In this document: positions 8,949 to 20,506 of the stretch, piece by piece | Layout: the number at the start of each line of letters is the position of its first letter | How positions within the stretch are numbered: the first letter of the stretch is position 1 | DNA from: Arabidopsis thaliana | Taxonomy: Eukaryota > Streptophyta > Magnoliopsida > Brassicales > Brassicaceae | Direction: 5' to 3' | DNA length: 64,000 nucleotides | Assembly: GCF_000001735.4 (NCBI RefSeq) | Contig: NC_003071.7 | Span: 12,331,151 to 12,395,150 of the forward strand | Translations under genes and position numbers: made by a program | The notes under the pieces: model-generated | Told to the model about the DNA's origin: nothing | Seen by the model: only the letters and a program-made list of their open reading frames with translations | The model's database searches: none

Positions 8949-11900
8949 TCATTTATACAAAGAACGTATTTTGCAAGAGATCTCATGCAAGTTAACATGG
9001 CTTGAAGGATTTTCCGATTGCACAACCTCTTTAACCATCTCCTCAATCTCTCTTGTCTCTTTCCCAATTCTCTCCACACAAAACCCTAATGCACACAAAC
9101 TCAACACAACCTCACTCTTGTCCACTTCAACCTCTTCTTCTCCATCTTCTTCCACACGGAATAGTCCATCCGCCACGCTTCTGCAATGCTGGAGATACGT
9201 TTCTAAAATCTTCTCCGGCTCGCTCACGGCGGTTGAGAAGCTAGGGTTCGGTGTCTTCCCGAGCTCAATGTCCCATGAGGTGTTGTCGCTCTTGGCGAGC
9301 GCCTTTTCGAGTGCGTCTAGTGATTTTAGAAGTGTGATTTCCTCGAATGATTTGGCTAAAAGACCTATGCTTTCTGTTAGACTCTTGAGATCTTTGTCTA
9401 CGTTGCTTAGAATCTCCTTACACTGCGGTGATTTTGTTTTTCCTTGTTCTCCAAGAAAGCCTATGGCGTAACCGCTGAATTGCAATAGATCAGCCATTTT
9501 AGACAATGACTTGAACAGCTTTTCGTAGCAAGAAAAGTTGAAAGGCGAAAACCAGAAACTTGGCTCTGCATGGGCTTCTGCTGTGAACTTCTTGAGCTCA
9601 TTTAAATGACTTCTCAACTTCTTTTGACTTTCCATTATATCTGCTTTACTCGCTTTAGCTCCAAACAAGCTTGCACACTCGTACAAAGCGTGGAAGCTTC
9701 TAGAGAGCTCAAGTTTTGCTATGTTAGCGGCTCTTGTAGGCTGAAAGACAAGCTCCACCATGATCGAACAAGACAACCCAATAAAAGTCTCGATAATTCT
9801 CTCGATCGCGAACTCGCTTGGTGGCCCGAAATTCTTTCTTCCGAGAATCAAAACGGCCCCTATGGCCGCTGATATCCCTCCGGCTTGCCCGTACATCTTG
9901 CTCCTGCTTAAGAAGCTAGAGAAGAGAAACCATGGAAGCAAAGAAAGAAACCGAACCGTCAAAAACTTCTGAAACACAAAACAGCCCATCACTCCATACA
10001 CTGTCCCTATCACTGTCCCTTGTGCCTTCACATTCGTCACTTTAAACGTCGCCTCTCTGGCCGCTGCGAAGCTGACTGCTACGGGTAAACCAGCCCAATA
10101 ACCGTTTGGCTTACTAAACATCGAACCTAGCAAAATCGCTAAGCCTAATGAGAGTGATAGCTTTAGCGCCGGCATAATTTTCTTGCTGTCCCAATCACTT
10201 ATCCAAGACCTCGTCTTGAATTTGTTTTCTAAGACCTTGACTTTGTTCTCCTCCGGTTTAGCTATTATGATGGTTTCAAGGAGCCTGATGCAGAACAAGA
10301 AGAAGTAAAAGGGCAAATCTTGAGGCGTTCCCGGGATTTCCTGAAGTGTTTGGAGGCACTCATCGGGGTTTTTCGGATCAGATTCTGGTGTTACTGACGG
10401 TTGCGAACTATTATTCACTCTTTTAATTGAGAGAATCACACGTTCTTGTATATTCTTGAGATCTTCTTTTACTTCACCCGCAAGTAAGCTCGAAGGAATA
10501 GGAGATTTGCTTGCTACTACCATTTCCATTCCTCTAAGAGCAATTTCCATGCTTTGTAGTTTCTCTCCTTTGTTATCATTCACGTTTTGCCACCTCCATA
10601 TCTTAAATGGAAGCCTCTCCCATGTCATGCTTGGCTATATACACATAAACATTTCACTATTAGAAATATGTATTGTACATACATTTATATTCTTTTCTTG
10701 TAAACAGATATTGTATTTAATAATGAGAATCAAGTATATTACTTGGTAACGTTTGAGTGTTTGATAAAGCTTGGAGGAAGAACGAGCCAACACTCGAGCC
10801 TGTGAGACTGAAGCCGTTGCTGACATGCTATCATCGGAGCAAAAAGCCTTCATATACAACTTCACTCTCGTTGTTACATTTTGACCAAGCTCTTTGCAGC
10901 TTTGTTTCACCTATATATTTAAAAATAAATTATTAGTTTTCTATTTTATTTTTCTTAATATTATCATAGAATCCCATGCCATTGCTAATAGGTTGATTTA
11001 ATACTGTCAAAGAAGAAGTATATAATCTTATAGGGATTATGTTAATTAATCAAAAGGGAATCATATTTTGTCTGTGATGCGACACAGTTTGTTCGCAATA
11101 TTGGGAAGAATTAAGACAAAATTTTCGGTGGTTGCTGACATAAGTAGGATTTTATATGTAATAATGTGGTACGGAATAAAGTTAGCAACACACTTTAATA
11201 CCCACGTCAACGTGTTTTGTGACTGTATTACCAAGTCCACCAACATGTTTGTTCCTCAAATCTATTTCTAACACGTATATATATGTACAATGGTTTATCA
11301 AAAAAAAAATATATATGTACTATGTCTCGAAAATCTTTAAATTTTTAACCAACCTAATCATTCCTCTTTTAATGGAAAAACCATCTCAAATGATGTAACA
11401 TTATTCTAAATCGTGAAAATTCTAAATATAGCTACTTTTGTTTTCACATGCAAAAATACAAACACTTAAGTTAGTGTTTGAAACAATAAAGACCGTACTT
11501 CTACGACTAAGTACGTAGAGAGTAACGTTACATATACGTAAATAATTCAAGTTGGGATAATTTGATATATTGAGAGTGATGAGAAAAAGGGTACCTCGCA
11601 AGTAGCCAAGCGAGGTAGTGGGACGAGTAGTGCAAGAACGCAAGCTACAACACCAAGCGCGGTGCTAGCCGCGACTTGAAGAGGGTGCATAACTGGATCA
11701 GTCTTAGCTCCTTTGATATAACCAATAACATATATAAGAACGATTTGTCCTAACGCGATTCTCTTAGCCACCAAGTGAGTCGAACTGTTAGGCAGCACTA
11801 CCACAAACGCCGCTAGAGCCGCCGCCAGAGCCGTGGTTTCGGCTGTCAGACGAGCTGGTCTTATAAGCTTTAACGTGACGATCGCAGGTCCCACGCTCTG

Positions 11901-12131
11901 ACACGTGGCGTAAAGAGCTAACCAGCAGCCACGTAGCGTGTCTCCGAGTGTAGCATCCGTGATGATGAGGATAACCGTGACGTAAGAGAAGGCCGGGAAT
12001 GCCACGTGGCGGTTGATCCATTCTGGACCGTATAGTGTAGCTGAACCAACGATTGTGCAGGCTAGAGCTGTTCGGAACGCTGAGGCTAGGCACGTGCGCC
12101 ACATGGCTCGGCCTCTCTCCGTCATTAGCAT
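8949..12131 (-). CDS. FUSC/AaeB-like multi-span membrane protein
   Basis: Three exons (11595-12131, 10743-10910, 8949-10634) join to a 796-residue protein. It has two hydrophobic domains. The first covers about residues 15-170 (repeated Ala/Val/Leu segments). The second covers about residues 385-560, opening with MPALKLSLSLGLAILLG and containing YWAGLPVAVSFAAAREATFKV. This two-block layout fits fusaric-acid-resistance / p-hydroxybenzoate-efflux (AaeB-like) proteins, which plant genomes label as p-hydroxybenzoic acid efflux pump subunit. The C-terminal third is soluble, acidic and helical. Substrate and membrane location cannot be read from the sequence. Two start codons lie two codons apart (12131 and 12125); I chose the first. 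Probably At2g28780 from memory. Confidence 0.85.
11277..11320 (+). repeat. Micro poly(A) insertion in intron 1 of the AaeB-like gene
   Basis: A 12-bp direct repeat ATATATATGTAC (11277-11288 and 11309-11320) flanks 20 bp ending TTTATC plus A8. It looks like a very short retro-insertion with target-site duplication. The AT-rich repeat weakens the case. Confidence 0.45.
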
Positions 12132-12298
12132 TATATATAGAGAGAGACAGCCAAAGACAACTTTGAAGTGAAATAAAAGCTTAGACTTGGGAGCTAGTTT
12201 GTTGTTGTGTTGTGTAAGAATCTAATGATTTGAGGTGAAATAATGGAAATAAGAAGAATATGGAATAATTTGAAAGAAGTGTGTGACGATGAAGGGGC

Positions 12299-12307
12299 TT
12301 ATAAAGA
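12299..12307 (-). promoter_or_regulatory. Possible TATA box of the AaeB-like gene
   Basis: Minus strand TTTATAAGC about 170 bp upstream of the start codon, followed by purine-rich leader-like sequence. It is a single weak motif. Confidence 0.35.
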
Positions 12308-13610
12308 TGCGTTGATTTGATGAGTGGGTCAGTGATATAAGGACGACGTGGAAGTACACCAAGTGGGTTCCACGTGAGGAAATTAATGGATTATTATGTA
12401 ATGAAAATCAAATTTTATCTTTTAATCAATGGATTGTTTAGTTGATACGGCATAGTGGCTATATAGTAATGATCATATTTGGTGCCTATTTATGTATATA
12501 TGTGTTCCTGGCCTCTACTGATCTATACGGCTGGAACATATTAAAAAGGACCAAGAGTTTTATAGTATTTGACACAAAGCGGTCTTTAATCACGTTTTCA
12601 ACAAATAAAATGAAAAAGATTGTATCCGTATCTAATGAGGAATTCAAGTATCATTATTGGAGTTCAAATAAGAGTTTGATCTACGTGTGTGTGCTTTGAC
12701 CAACTAATATAGATGGTGTAATATTCTTGTAGTGAATTTTATAAAAGTATTGTGTGGTAGAAAAATCAGACATAGAGTTAATATAGATGGTGATACAATA
12801 AAAAAAATATGGTTGAATAACGATTTCAATTGATGTTATATTTTGAAAGTGAATAATATTGTAGTAAACTCATAAATTTATTTTCAAAAACAATTTAAAA
12901 ATATATCCATATAGTTGAAAATTATTAGGGAATAGTTTATTTATGATTGAACATTAAAGTGAAAATAGTTTACAGTGTAGCAAAGCGGGAAAATTGATTA
13001 TTTCGTATATGCTTTTTATTATGAAGAAGATAATAAATCCGTATATTTAAAAAGGTTTAGGCTTAGACTATGTAATTTGATTAAATCCCTTTCAATTCTA
13101 GAATCGAATCTATCACTTCCGACATTCGTAGTTTTGAGTTCGGTTCTACCGGTCTCGTAGCTTTTGTGTCAAAGAGTATCGTAGCAGATCTCCAACAGTT
13201 GTCGGTTTCTATATCTCTTTTTCCGGGTGTTCCGGTCTGAGATCCCCGCTTTTCCATCTCGTTTTTTTAGAGGACGTCAACGATTAGTTTTTTCTTTTGT
13301 GCGTTTTCTGTCTATGTGAACTTCTGAATCGTTCATCTAGCTACATAATAAGGTCCAAGTCTAAGTTAAATTCATGATTTGGTTCTGAAGAAAAGAAAAC
13401 TGTCACTTAGTTGGTTTGATTGTGTGTAGTAGCTTGTAGTTCAACTAGTTCTTCAGTAATGTTGTAGCAATATTATTTTACAAAAAAAAATGTTGCACCG
13501 ATATAATAAATTGCAGTTTGTTTCTGCTTTAACCTTATTTTCTAGATTTGAATTTGTTTGGATTAGATATTTGAATTTAGTTTTTGTATTTTCGTTTTGT
13601 ATTCTTGTTA

Positions 13611-13657
13611 GTATACTAGCAAGACTTTAACAAAAAAAAAAAAGTATACTAGCAAGA
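13611..13657 (+). repeat. Micro poly(A) insertion with 14-bp target-site duplication
   Basis: GTATACTAGCAAGA occurs at 13611-13624 and again, exactly, at 13644-13657. Between them lie only 19 bases: CTTTAAC and A12. It reads as a LINE-type insertion cut to the last few bases. Confidence 0.65.
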
Positions 13658-14954
13658 TGTGTATTTTACGGACTAAGCAATTTAGATTATGAAATTCCTT
13701 TAAATAAAACCCGTGAATTAAAAAAAGAGAATTTCCCAAATCTCAATATATTGTTTTAGCATATTTACTTTATGTTTTTAAATTTTTTTATATTATATAG
13801 TGTTACTATTATGTTAATGTTGCATTATATATATATATATCCTATATTTTATAGAAAATACAATTAAATAATATATTTTATTTTACAATATTTTTTGGTT
13901 GGACTATTATTTTAAAAAATATCACTAGTTTCTGCTAGTTTATTTATTCGAGAATATAAATTATTTTCACCAGTTGTGTTTTTCACCAGTTGTATTTAGA
14001 TGACAAACAGAAATTCTTAAGAACACAAGACTCACCGACTCAAAACTATAAAAGGACAAAGACTTTCCAGAAACAAGAATTGCCGACTCAAGATCATATA
14101 ATATCAAAATTGATCAGTTATGAATATTGTTCAGCACATGCATGCAACAGCAGACATCAGTCTTTGGAGATCACTTAACACACGTGGAAAATTCTCATGC
14201 AAAACTAAAGTTAGCATCAAATTTTATTTTGTATACATAGGGCAATAAAAATCTTGTAGAAGGCAAATAAGATTTTTTCTTTGTATGTTGAAAAGCAAAT
14301 ACGCGATATCTTATTATACTAATTCCAAAGTTTATCTGTTTAATTTTCATACTCTTTTTTCTTTTCCCGTTGTAAAAAGAGTATGAAACTTGATGAACAG
14401 AGAAATTTTGGAAACAAAGATATCTTAATCTCTTTTGTAATGGATCTATACAGCTTATATAACATTCTTTATCTTTAGTATCAATCTAGTTTAATGTAAT
14501 AGACGCATTATTTTGTAGATATTATAAGTTACACTTATTCAAATTTATCAAATAGGTAAATTCGTAACTCGGAAGTATGCAAAGTTATCTTATGGCATTA
14601 TTATCTTCGTCCCGACAAGATAAATTAACAATTCACATAAGAGAGAAAATCGCCGTTTACACAATTCAATTAAAAAAAAATGAATAAAACCAAACTTCAA
14701 GAAAACAAGAGAAAGGTATAAACCTGAGAAAGATAAAGCAACTTCAGATTCAAATCCGTACAGCTGTTGGTTGTTTCACACCAAGTTTCAACTACACCTT
14801 TTGGAAAGGAAAATTTGCACATTCTATGCAAATCACATCTTTTACTTTTTACTTTAGAAAGAAACAAAACTAATTTCTTTGCTATCTACTACTCCCGTAC
14901 AGCTTTTATCTCTTAAATTAACACTAATCCAAACTATATAAACAATATTAAAAA

Positions 14955-15049
14955 TTTAAGTGTTTATGAGATAAAATACTTAATGTTTAAAATTTTACTC
15001 AAGATCTAAACGATATTAATTGATTTAAGTGTTTATGAGATAAAATACT
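14955..15049 (+). repeat. Short dispersed direct repeat
   Basis: A 26-bp sequence beginning TTTAAGTGTTTATGAG occurs at 14955-14980 and 15024-15049. No transposon features were found. Confidence 0.7.
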
Positions 15050-15676
15050 ATACAAAATATTATGATAATTAACAAAATATTCAAAATTTTAAAATACATT
15101 TAAATTAAAACTATATCGAAAAATTGAAATTAATATCATAGATATTAAAATTAAAGCTTTAAAATAACTATCATAAATGAGTTTTGACAAAAATATCCAT
15201 TCGAAAAAGTCAAGCATGTTATATTTTGAGAAGAAGAATTTGTTTTTAGTGATTTTCCAACAACAATAAATTATAAACGATCTAATTATTGATAATATTA
15301 GAACTCAACATCAAGCCAACAATCATACCATTTTCATTTATATCAAAGAACATATGATAACTTAAATAACTACGTATTTATGAAATCAAAACTTATAATT
15401 TACTTCTATATAATTAGAAGAAAAAAAATCTCACACTTAAGCAAACACAAAAAATATCAAATAAATCTATATCACCGCTTATTCTGCTTAACATAAAAAA
15501 AAAAAATATATATTCAACTGAAATGCTTTTATTTATTTATTGAAAAGAGGTTTACGATTGAAATGTTGAGAAGATAATTGCCACAATTGTTTAACGGCTA
15601 CGTGGCCGTCTAGACCATTTTTAAAACAATGTTTTTAATTTTAATTAGACTATTTTCTAGCGTAATTCAATAAGAA

Positions 15677-15729
15677 CAATTTTGAGTTAATTTTTTTTTT
15701 TTTTTTGCCAACTCCAATTTTGAGTTAAT
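15677..15729 (-). repeat. Micro poly(A) insertion with 15-bp target-site duplication
   Basis: CAATTTTGAGTTAAT occurs at 15677-15691 and 15715-15729. The 23 bases between read, on the minus strand, GAGTTGGC followed by A15. Confidence 0.65.
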
Positions 15730-17114
15730 AAGCGGCGAAACTAACCGTAAAGAGAGCCGACCACTCTCTAAACGCGTGCATGTTGAGCTTTAGCCGCCTT
15801 CAAATCTCTAACCAAATCTCTCTTTTTCCATTAAATATTAAACTTTAGTTCTCACCATTATCCTCTACGTTTACTCCTCTAATTTGTTAATATTACTTTC
15901 TTATACCACACATTATACTAATATACTAAATAACTAATTTCAACTTTCTATCATGCGGCTAAAACTAAAGAAGGAGAAAGCTAACCTAACATTGTTTTCT
16001 TTTTAAATTAAAGACAAATTAGGATTATAAATTTGAAGAACAGTAAAGTTGCATGGTGTGTGATGAACCATGCAACTATATAATGATTTTGGTTCACCAA
16101 CGGTTTCAACATTTCAATTTGTAATATCGTTCACATACATTTATTTAGTTACTATTTCCTATTTAAAAGAAATCATATTCTTTTTTTCTTGGAATAACAG
16201 AGAAATCGAATGATATACAAAATGTAATGAATAGTATAATATATAGATATGTAGCTGATATCAGTAATATAATTATAATAATATCTAGAAATTCCAAAAC
16301 CCTTTACTCTATTCACAAAGTGGATTTCCTCTAGATTTCCACTTACATTATGCTTGGTCCTAATTGTACTGAAATTTACTTAAGATATATATATATTTTT
16401 TTTTCTTTTTTTTTTGTGTTCCTTGAGAAGGAGGAAGGGTCAAGTGGGACGTTGCGAATCCTTCTAAGAAATTTGGTTAGTGCATTTAGTTAGTTAAAGC
16501 TAACCATTCTATAATCTTCTTTTCTGTCAATTAAAAATATATAAGAAATCAGAATAACCACATATCTCTTTCAGTTTTTAGTTTGGAAATTATTTTAAGA
16601 TTGTTAATTATCAAAGTCGGTTTCATTTTACTTTCTTAAAACCATGCATGCATTATACATAGATTATACACACGTTATTATCTGATGTTGGACTCGCATT
16701 TTATTCAAACATACAATAGACTTATATTTACGGTAAATATTTTTCCCGAGTGAATATGACCCGCAAATTCATATTAAATGTATTCACACAAAAAAATAAT
16801 AGTTAACTATTTCTTATAGATATATACTTCTCATGTCCTAAATTTGATGGCGTAATCAAAGTTCATGATACCGACAAACAATGTTCAGAGTGCTCACAAT
16901 GCTTATGACGATGTTCGTTTACGTGACAACCCCACTCAACTGAAGGTCACTAATTAAGTTGCTAACGTTCATCATTAAATGCTTAAATTTCCAATAGTGG
17001 CTCCAAAAGGTAAAGAAAAAACGTTTCAGGTGAGGCAAACATCTCACTCTAACGCAAAATGTGAACAAAGTTTTTGTTTTGAATATTATTTTTGTTGAAA
17101 ATGTCTATTTCCAA

Positions 17115-17160
17115 AATACTCTAATGAAAATGTGCACAATACTCTAATGAAAATGTGCAT
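17115..17160 (+). repeat. 23-bp tandem duplication
   Basis: Two adjacent copies of a 23-bp unit that starts AATACTCTAATG, at 17115-17137 and 17138-17160; they are near identical. Confidence 0.8.
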
Positions 17161-17570
17161 ATTTTTGTAAAAGCCTCTAATCATTTTTTTTTTTGGGTTT
17201 GGGTCAGCATTTCAAAAATTGAATGGACGTACGTCAAGTAAAACAAATTTGTATTCATTTGTTTTACTTGTTATATAATAAATGGTTAGCTGTTGGAGAT
17301 ATATGTTTATTTGAATATGGTCTTGCAGGTGAGAAAATTCTACCATTTCCATTTTGTTCATAATCGTTTTTAGGAACCTATTTTGCCCTCAGAGTCTGAT
17401 TTTCAAGAGGGGTAGTCAATTAAACAAGATTTCACCTGATTTTGTTTTGTTCGTACAGTAATACAATCAATACGCGTTCACAATATATGCATGAACTCTT
17501 AAGTCATGTAAATCAGTGGTATATTCATTTAGTCATTTATCTTTTAGTTGTCTTTTGATTAATGTGTTTA

Positions 17571-17601
17571 CTAGCATTATGCCCCCTGCTATGCAGGGAG
17601 A
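17571..17601 (-). mobile_element. Likely Helitron 3' terminus
   Basis: On the minus strand a GC-rich hairpin, CCCTGC-ATA-GCAGGG, is followed by nine bases and then CTAG, with T as the next host base. Helitrons end in a hairpin just before CTRR and insert before T. It stands out in very AT-rich DNA. The element would extend toward higher coordinates; I could not place its 5' TC end. Confidence 0.55.
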
Positions 17602-18096
17602 AAATTACATATTAGTTACAATGTATAAATGATTTGAACCATTAATAGCAAAAAAACAAATGTAGACTTTGGACTATAGGTGAAGTCGAAACAAAGACTA
17701 TCAATCCAAACTAAATTCATAAATTTCAATTAACCAAGAATTTAAAACCTCTAAAAAATCACAGATATTTAGGTAAGCCTAAAAATTCTCAAAGTGGGAT
17801 GATATTTTCGTGATCCAAACAAAAAAAGAGATTGAACTTTTCAGTTAAATATTTTTGTACAGAGGAATGAAAGAAGATTAAAAAAAAAATCAATCATTTT
17901 CTCCAGTTCATGTGATTAGCAGTAAATGAAATTACCAAAGATCTTTTCTGTGTAAAATTGATTAATCGAATTTGTTATAATAAGATAAAGAGATTGTGGT
18001 CGTTTATAGTCAACATGGAGTACTATGAAGTAGTGGAGCAAATAACGGAGGATAAAAATCGTATGTTTAGGAATCAAAATCATAGAGATATTACAT

Positions 18097-18133
18097 ATTA
18101 GGGAAGTAGATTGTGCAGATTAGGGAAGTAGAT
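18097..18133 (+). repeat. 15-bp duplication with 7-bp filler
   Basis: ATTAGGGAAGTAGAT occurs at 18097-18111 and 18119-18133, separated by TGTGCAG. There is no poly(A), so repair-type duplication with filler is more likely than retro-insertion. Confidence 0.75.
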
Positions 18134-19213
18134 GTCCCATGTGATGTTTTCTGAGAATATATGAGCTCGAGAAAAAGTTGGTTTTCTCCAGTGTATACCA
18201 CTACCAGTATATCTAGTGCTTGTACGGCTTGGTTTCCTTTCTTACTGAAATTCACAAAAGCAAAGAGTCAATTATCAAGTACTTGATTGCGTTTAAAAAA
18301 TTATGAGATCAACTATTTTATAAAAGCAAAGGAAGAACTAATTGAGAATTGATAATCTTGGCATGTCTTTGGGTTGGTCACGATGGTGTAAGAGTTTTCT
18401 TTTTCTGAAAATGTATCACACGGGACCCTGAAAACGAAACCCATGTCTTTCTATAGGTAGTTTCTCAACAAAAAATGATTAGATGAGAATTGTAATAACT
18501 CACAAAGTATAAAACAAAATAATGTTAAAAACTGAAACCGGAACAGAAAAGACATGCAAATCTCGAGAATATGAAAATTGATACATTGATTGGAATTATA
18601 ATCATTCTGTTCTTCAGCCACAATTGACATAGAAGGAGAAAGGAGAGTGAAGATGAATTATAGTTCGAGAAAGGAAAGCGGAAACAAATACTGTAAAAAT
18701 TGTAAATCTGCCATGGCGTAGAGAAAGTAACTGATCCAAAAGCGAAAAATTTGAGAATCGTAATAAGAAAATTCGCAAAGAAAACTAAACAATTTAAATA
18801 AGCAAGAACGGTTGCAAAACATGAGGAAGATCGTGAAGAAAACGGCGAGAAAAAAGGGAAGAGATTTAGGATTAATATTTCTTTTTAATTTTAATGAGAC
18901 AATAGTTATTGTTTTATGTTTCAAAACACAATAAATTGTGACTTTGCTTACGTGTCAGCAGGAGAATGTTGCAGTTTTTGATATAGTGACTGTTGATTTA
19001 GTAGATATAGATGTGTAGCTGCGATTTGAGTAAGTTAGAGACTTGAGTTGCTGGGAGCAGAAACAGGACCACTTATTCCGGCGAATACAAGGCCAACTTC
19101 TTTGTGGCTTTTCATCGGAATACATATCTATTAGAGTTCATTTTTTCCATTTTTTTTTCTCTTCTCTAACTGCTTCACAATAAATCAAATACATATCTAT
19201 CAATTGATTGTAA

Positions 19214-19452
19214 GAGCACCTCCATTAGTCAAGAAACTATTGGATTTCTCAAACATTTTCTATTAATATTTTATATAATTTTATTATTTTCTTAAATTTG
19301 TATTGTTTTAAAAAGTTAAGTTAAACCACTAATAAAATGGCATATATGAGAAATCATACATATAACAATTTCTCATTTATCTCTCTCTTCAATCTTTTTT
19401 ATTAATATATATTGTTAGTATACTCATCTCCATCCCACCAATGAAGGTGCTA
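19214..19452. mobile_element. Tourist/PIF-Harbinger-like MITE
   Basis: Terminal inverted repeats AGCACCTCCATT and AATGAAGGTGCT match at 11 of 12 positions, and TAA flanks both sides (19211-19213, 19453-19455). TAA/TTA is the target duplication of the PIF/Harbinger superfamily. The 239-bp inside is AT-rich and codes for nothing, so it is non-autonomous. Confidence 0.6.
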
Positions 19453-20459
19453 TAAACATATCAATCTTATATGTAGAAGAAGTTGCATACAAGAATACAG
19501 GCGGGGATGTATTAAGTTACGGATTCAGAAATGTTTTGGACAATGTACCAAAAAATATATAACAAATGTTTCAATGGAGCATAAAACCATTTACCTCATG
19601 TAGAATTGGGTTCATTTCATACCACTATGCCCCTTTATAGCTATCAGCCTATCACCATGTAAAAGGTAATTTATTTATATTTTACCTGGTGTCAACAACA
19701 CTATATCCACCAACATGGGTCCGCCACTAGATAATTGGGCAATATTAGTTGTTGTTTTCTGTTGAGTAAAAAGATTTATTTCTTTGGCTATATGAATATA
19801 GAGTTTGTAGTGTGGAAAATCGACACAAAAAAGATTTGAGGGTATTTGTGAAAGACAACATTGAACAACATATAATGGAACTATGGAAGCAAATACTGCA
19901 TCAGCACAATTTGGTAAACACTGCTTTCGAAAGCACCCATCAAATTGCAAATGTAAAGAAAGTAAGGGAATGGTAGGAGCAGTCAATGAACACAGTGATA
20001 GCACGTTTAAATTCTACTCCACTAGTCGATAATGTTATTTCTGGCTGAGCATTAATTATATTGATCGATGTAATTGACTCCTCCAATTTTTTTTTTTATC
20101 AAGAAAAGTAAAAGCTCACGTAAACGCAACATATTTGCTGCACAACACGAATGTTTTTTGTTAGTGCAAAATGTGCTATGGACCTGCTCGGTTTAATTTG
20201 GCATCATAGAATGTATTTTCTGAACGTAAATGAATTAGAAGCAAACAAACATTGTGACATTTCGACAAGTTAAAAAATATTTCAGATTGAGAACGGAGAA
20301 GTGAGTTTTGTAAAAGTTAAATAGACTTATAACTATGGATAACGCCAAGTTAGTTGATACTGTGATATTAGTGAGAGCCTATCAAATTGCTTGCATCACA
20401 GCTCAGTGCCATATATCTATTCCGACTTCGAAAGGTCAGCTTACGTCTCACCGCATCCT

Positions 20460-20506
20460 ATTATAAAATATTATTTTTTTATTTTTTTCGTCATTATAAA
20501 ATATTA
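20460..20506 (-). repeat. Micro poly(A) insertion with 14-bp target-site duplication
   Basis: ATTATAAAATATTA occurs at 20460-20473 and 20493-20506. The 19 bases between read on the minus strand GACG then A7-T-A7. GACG also precedes the tail of the longer LINE at 1661. Confidence 0.6.

Noticed and set aside
19675..20004. 109-codon minus-strand open frame
   Set aside because: No signal peptide pattern, domain or family resemblance; composition fits intergenic DNA.
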